Assembly: GCA_029593915.1 (NCBI GenBank)
Contig: CP046147.1
Coordinates: 2,294,001-2,358,000, forward strand
Reading direction: 5' to 3'
DNA length: 64,000 bases
From: Candidatus Lucifugimonas marina
GTDB taxonomy: Bacteria > Chloroflexota > Dehalococcoidia > Lucifugimonadales > Lucifugimonadaceae
In this document: piece after piece, positions 61,532 through 64,000 of the stretch
Position numbering within the stretch: position 1 is the first letter of the stretch
Layout of the letters: the number at the start of each line of letters is the position of its first letter
Notes under the pieces: generated by a model
Database searches by the model: none
What the model was told of the DNA's origin: nothing
The model's input: the letters and a program-made list of their open reading frames with translations, nothing else
Made by a program: the position numbers and the translations under genes

Positions 61532-62338
61532 ATGTTGACGCGTCGCGTCATTCCATGTCTGGACGTCGATAACGGTCGCGTGGTCAAGGGTGTCAGTTTT
61601 GTTGACATTCGTGATGCAGGCGACCCGGCTGAACTCGCGGCGTTTTATAACGCTGAGGGTGCCGACGAACTCGTATTCCTCGATATCACGGCTTCCTCTG
61701 ACGCCCGAAACACCATGATCGACGTGGTGGAGAAAGTATCGTCGGAAGTCTTCATTCCGCTCACTGTTGGTGGCGGCATTAGATCCGTTGACAACATGCG
61801 ACAGATGCTCGAAGCTGGTGCCGATAAAGTGGCAGTGAATTCAGCAGCAGTAGCCAATCCTCAATTGATCGAAGATTGCGCCAAAGAGTTTGGTGCGCAG
61901 TGCGTTGTGCTCGCGATGGATGTGAAGCGGGTCGATGATCCCATCATCGCCAATTTCGACAAGTACGGCGAAGTACCGGCTGAAGCCCTATTCCAGATCG
62001 TTACCCACGGCGGTCGACGCCCTACTGCTCTAGACGCGGTGAAATGGGCAAAGCTCGCAACCGAAGCAGGCGCTGGTGAATTGCTTGTCACGAGCATGGA
62101 CGCCGATGGACAGAAGACCGGCTACGACAACGAGCTATTATCCGTAATTTCCGATGCCGTAACAGTTCCAGTCATCGCCAGCGGCGGTGCGGGTGAACTT
62201 GGGCACTTTTACGATGCGCTGACAGAAGGCAAATCTGACGCCGTGCTTGCAGCATCGCTTTTCCACTTCGGTGAACTACGAGTTTCCGAGGTCAAATCGC
62301 ACCTTGCCGAACGCGGCATTCCGACCCGGGAGGTCTAA
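61532..62338 (+). CDS. hisF: Imidazole glycerol phosphate synthase, cyclase subunit
   Basis: 268 residues. [17 protein letters not shown] carries the catalytic Asp of the first strand, [10 protein letters not shown] the second (Asp130-type). GGGIRS, SGGAG phosphate loops are complete. Uses HisH ammonia to form IGP and AICAR. A loop [32 protein letters not shown] is the usual ring. TTG start of the next gene lies three bases after its stop. Confidence 0.96.
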   Translation: MLTRRVIPCLDVDNGRVVKGVSFVDIRDAGDPAELAAFYNAEGADELVFLDITASSDARNTMIDVVEKVSSEVFIPLTVGGGIRSVDNMRQMLEAGADKVAVNSAAVANPQLIEDCAKEFGAQCVVLAMDVKRVDDPIIANFDKYGEVPAEALFQIVTHGGRRPTALDAVKWAKLATEAGAGELLVTSMDADGQKTGYDNELLSVISDAVTVPVIASGGAGELGHFYDALTEGKSDAVLAASLFHFGELRVSEVKSHLAERGIPTREV

Positions 62339-62341
62339 TCG

Positions 62342-63085
62342 TTGCCAGTGACTCTGAGATCGGGTGAGCCCAAGCTGCCCGAAGCGATAGCGTTCGACTG
62401 TTACGACACCCTATTTCTGAATTCCCACGATGGCTGGAAAAGCAGTTTTCAGGACATCATAGATGCCCAGAACGTCCCGTTGGACAAAGATGAATTCTGG
62501 ACTCGATGGCGCAAGTACGAAGTTAATTTCCGCAAGATCCGAACTGATCTAGGTCGACCGTACAACAGCCCACCATTTAAGTCGTATCGACAGGCTTGGA
62601 CCGAGTGTTTCCAACAGGTGTTCGACGATATCGAGTTCGACGGCGACGCAAACTTAGCGGGTGATCGAGCTGCACTTCACATGACCGATCGACCGATCTT
62701 TCCCGAGACTGTCGAAGCACTGAACATGCTCAAGGGTCGAGTAAAACTGGGCGTGTTCTCGAATGCCGACGACGAGGGCGTTCGACCGTTGCTCGACAAC
62801 GCAGGGCTTGAGTTCGATTTTGTAGGTAGTTCGCAATCTGCGCAGGTCTACAAGCCTGCGCTGGCGGCGTTCGAGTACCTCTACAAGGGTCTTGATACCG
62901 AGCCAAGCAAGATTTGGTACGTAGGCGACAAGCTATTAGATGACGTGCTTGGCGGCTATCGCTCAGGTGCCACAACTGTATGGATCAACCGCAACGAAGA
63001 GCCGGTTGATCGTGAGCCGGAGCCGGATATCGAAATCACCGACTTGCGTGAACTATCAGGAATCCTCGAACATATCGGCGGGTAA
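62342..63085 (+). CDS. HAD-superfamily hydrolase with D-x-Y motif
   Basis: 247 residues from a TTG start. HAD motif I is FDCYDTLF: nucleophile Asp19, with Tyr21 at the +2 site where phosphatases carry Asp, as in L-2-haloacid dehalogenases. Motif II is GVFSNADD, motif III Lys in VYKPALAAF, motif IV VGDKLLDDVLGG. Cap domain of helices between about 30 and 110. Clustered with hisF and hisIE, so a histidinol-phosphatase role is conceivable, but the +2 Tyr argues against a standard phosphatase. Substrate unknown. Confidence 0.88.
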   Translation: MPVTLRSGEPKLPEAIAFDCYDTLFLNSHDGWKSSFQDIIDAQNVPLDKDEFWTRWRKYEVNFRKIRTDLGRPYNSPPFKSYRQAWTECFQQVFDDIEFDGDANLAGDRAALHMTDRPIFPETVEALNMLKGRVKLGVFSNADDEGVRPLLDNAGLEFDFVGSSQSAQVYKPALAAFEYLYKGLDTEPSKIWYVGDKLLDDVLGGYRSGATTVWINRNEEPVDREPEPDIEITDLRELSGILEHIGG

Positions 63086-63225
63086 CGAAGTCACGTTCTC
63101 TATCGCTGATAATCTCGTTTCGAAATATCCGGCAAGAGCTGTGACACAAACGCTTGTTGCTCATACCGACCATAATTAATAAACAGCCAACACCTGACTA
63201 CCTGAATAAATAGGAAGTTTTTAAA

Positions 63226-63852
63226 ATGATTCAGTTCGATGACCGTGGATTGCTAGCAGCAATTGTTCAAGACGCCGACTCGGGTCGGGTGTTGATGCAC
63301 GCGTACATGAACGAAGAGGCTCTGAAGCGCACTCTCGAAGGTCCTGATGCTTGGTTCTATTCAAGGAGCCGACAGGAACTCTGGCACAAGGGCGAGACTT
63401 CAGGGAATTTCCTAAAAGTAGAAGAGGTTCAGCAGGACTGCGATGGCGATGCGGTTGTCGTAAAAGTTAATCCGGTTGGCCCGGCCTGCCACACCGGATC
63501 GGAATCTTGTTTCGATTCGGGCGTACTCGACACGGCGCTGCTAGAAGCCGATGGATCAGGTGTGAAGCTAGGTCCCGGGGTTCTGCAAGAACTTCTCGAC
63601 GTTATTAATCAGCGAGTATCTGAAAAGCCTGAGGGATCGTATACCGTCGAGCTCGTCGAAAGTGGTCCAGGCAGAATCGCTCAGAAGGTGGTCGAAGAAG
63701 CTGGCGAAACTGCTATCGCTTCAGTGAGCCAGACTCACAACGATGTAGCCAACGAAATGGGCGATCTGCTCTACCACTGCATGGTGCTACTCGCATCGCT
63801 AAAGATGCCAGCCGACGAAGTGTGGGAAGTTCTCGCCAAACGCCGCGGCTAG
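63226..63852 (+). CDS. hisI: Bifunctional phosphoribosyl-AMP cyclohydrolase / phosphoribosyl-ATP pyrophosphatase
   Basis: 208 residues, two histidine-pathway activities in one chain. Residues about 1-100 are HisI (AYMNEEALKRTLEG, YSRSRQELWHKGETSGN, VEEVQQDCDGD, with Cys in GPACHTG for zinc); about 115-208 are HisE (RIAQKVVEEAGETAIAS, key EEAGE, with NEMGDLLYH). TAGGAAG precedes the ATG. 140 bases separate it from the HAD gene, with nothing recognisable in the gap. Its stop overlaps a convergent gene in CTAG. Confidence 0.95.
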   Translation: MIQFDDRGLLAAIVQDADSGRVLMHAYMNEEALKRTLEGPDAWFYSRSRQELWHKGETSGNFLKVEEVQQDCDGDAVVVKVNPVGPACHTGSESCFDSGVLDTALLEADGSGVKLGPGVLQELLDVINQRVSEKPEGSYTVELVESGPGRIAQKVVEEAGETAIASVSQTHNDVANEMGDLLYHCMVLLASLKMPADEVWEVLAKRRG

Positions 63853-64000
63853 CCGCCGGGCGGGACCTCATCGTCCACAATCGTTTGAACGGTACCGGCT
63901 GTCGAGAATGGTTCCGACGATAGCTCGGAAGCGTCGTCGCTCGGCTCTGCCACACCCGTGTCCATCGCAATGGCGTACTCGATAGCTGTGATCGCTACTT
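63849..64000 (-). CDS. Partial minus-strand gene, C-terminus only
   Basis: Reading the minus strand from the window end, one frame is open for 49 codons and stops with TAG at 63849-63851, sharing CTAG with the hisIE stop. It encodes ...YAIAMDTGVAEPSDDASE..PFSTAGTVQTIVDDEVPPGG, an acidic, Ser/Asp-rich tail typical of a C-terminal extension. The start lies outside the window. Too little is present to name a family. A different minus-strand frame overlapping hisIE (63713-63970) looks like a shadow. Confidence 0.5.
   Translation of the reverse strand, partial: VAITAIEYAIAMDTGVAEPSDDASELSSEPFSTAGTVQTIVDDEVPPGG

Noticed and set aside
62342..63085. HAD gene as the missing histidinol-phosphatase
   Set aside because: Motif I has Tyr at the +2 position instead of the phosphatase Asp; position in the his cluster alone is not enough, so it is kept only as a possibility.
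63713..63970. Minus-strand 85-codon frame over the hisIE end
   Set aside because: Arg/Pro/Ser-rich shadow; the competing frame ending at 63849 fits better with gene spacing and composition.
1..64000. tRNA, rRNA, CRISPR arrays, transposases, integrases, prophage genes
   Set aside because: Looked for in every intergenic gap on both strands; nothing with a clover-leaf, regular repeat-spacer pattern or recombinase motif was found.

Overview
The window is a gene-dense bacterial chromosome segment with about 67 genes, no rRNA, no tRNA, no CRISPR array and no insertion sequence that I can see. Gene content points to an aerobic, probably marine, free-living bacterium, most likely a Chloroflexota member of the SAR202 kind. 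The grounds are an Alternative Complex III operon, a monomeric NADP-isocitrate dehydrogenase, a nickel superoxide dismutase with its own protease, many small proline/threonine-rich lipoproteins, and frequent GTG/TTG starts with TAGTG or TAATG gene overlaps. The taxonomic call is inference from gene content only.

Layout. 0-4.2 kb: tetrapyrrole operon (precorrin-2 dehydrogenase, hemC, cobA-hemD fusion, hemB). 4.4-8.6 kb: aquaporin, a catalytically dead beta-lactamase-like lipoprotein, the sodX/sodN pair, a D-threonine-aldolase-like protein. 8.7-18.8 kb: monomeric idh, a lipoprotein gene broken by an in-frame stop, a cupin and a ThDP enzyme, then the methylcitrate cycle operon prpB-prpC-prpD and a TauE exporter. 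19-24.8 kb: DapA-like aldolase, Na+-pumping decarboxylase subunits (beta, biotin carrier, gamma; alpha not present), and the 5-oxoprolinase operon pxpABC. 24.9-30.6 kb: single genes (radC, oxidoreductase, DUF971, DinB, SnoaL-like, HpcH/HpaI aldolase). 30.6-31.05 kb: an intergenic island with two nested inverted-repeat elements and a strong terminator. 31-35.5 kb: 2-oxoacid dehydrogenase E1 alpha and beta, a membrane protein, and a TrpB-like protein that has lost its PLP lysine. 35.7-37.6 kb: a lipoprotein with a collagen-like stalk and seven 50-residue repeats.

38.7-52 kb is the respiratory core: a small membrane protein, Alternative Complex III (pentaheme ActA, split ActB, two NrfD-type subunits, ActD, ActE), a terminator, then a cytochrome c maturation operon (ccmH, ccmF, a CcmI-like protein, an unfamiliar membrane protein, a TlpA/CcmG thioredoxin). 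The haem genes at the left end, the ACIII cytochromes and the ccm genes fit together as haem supply, haem use and haem attachment. 52-57.9 kb: two tandem SDRs and a partial type II fatty acid synthesis cluster (two MaoC-type dehydratases, plsX, fabG, a FabL-type enoyl reductase). 57.9-59.3 kb: Fe-S maturation pair (ErpA/IscA-type carrier and YgfZ). 59.5-63.9 kb: hisH-hisA-methyltransferase-hisF-HAD-hisIE. The window ends inside a minus-strand gene.

The most unusual items are the TrpB-like protein without catalytic lysine, the dead serine-hydrolase lipoprotein, the D-threonine-aldolase-like protein with altered metal ligands, the collagen/propeller lipoprotein, and the unfamiliar pair of proteins in the ccm operon that share the same C-terminal helical motif.
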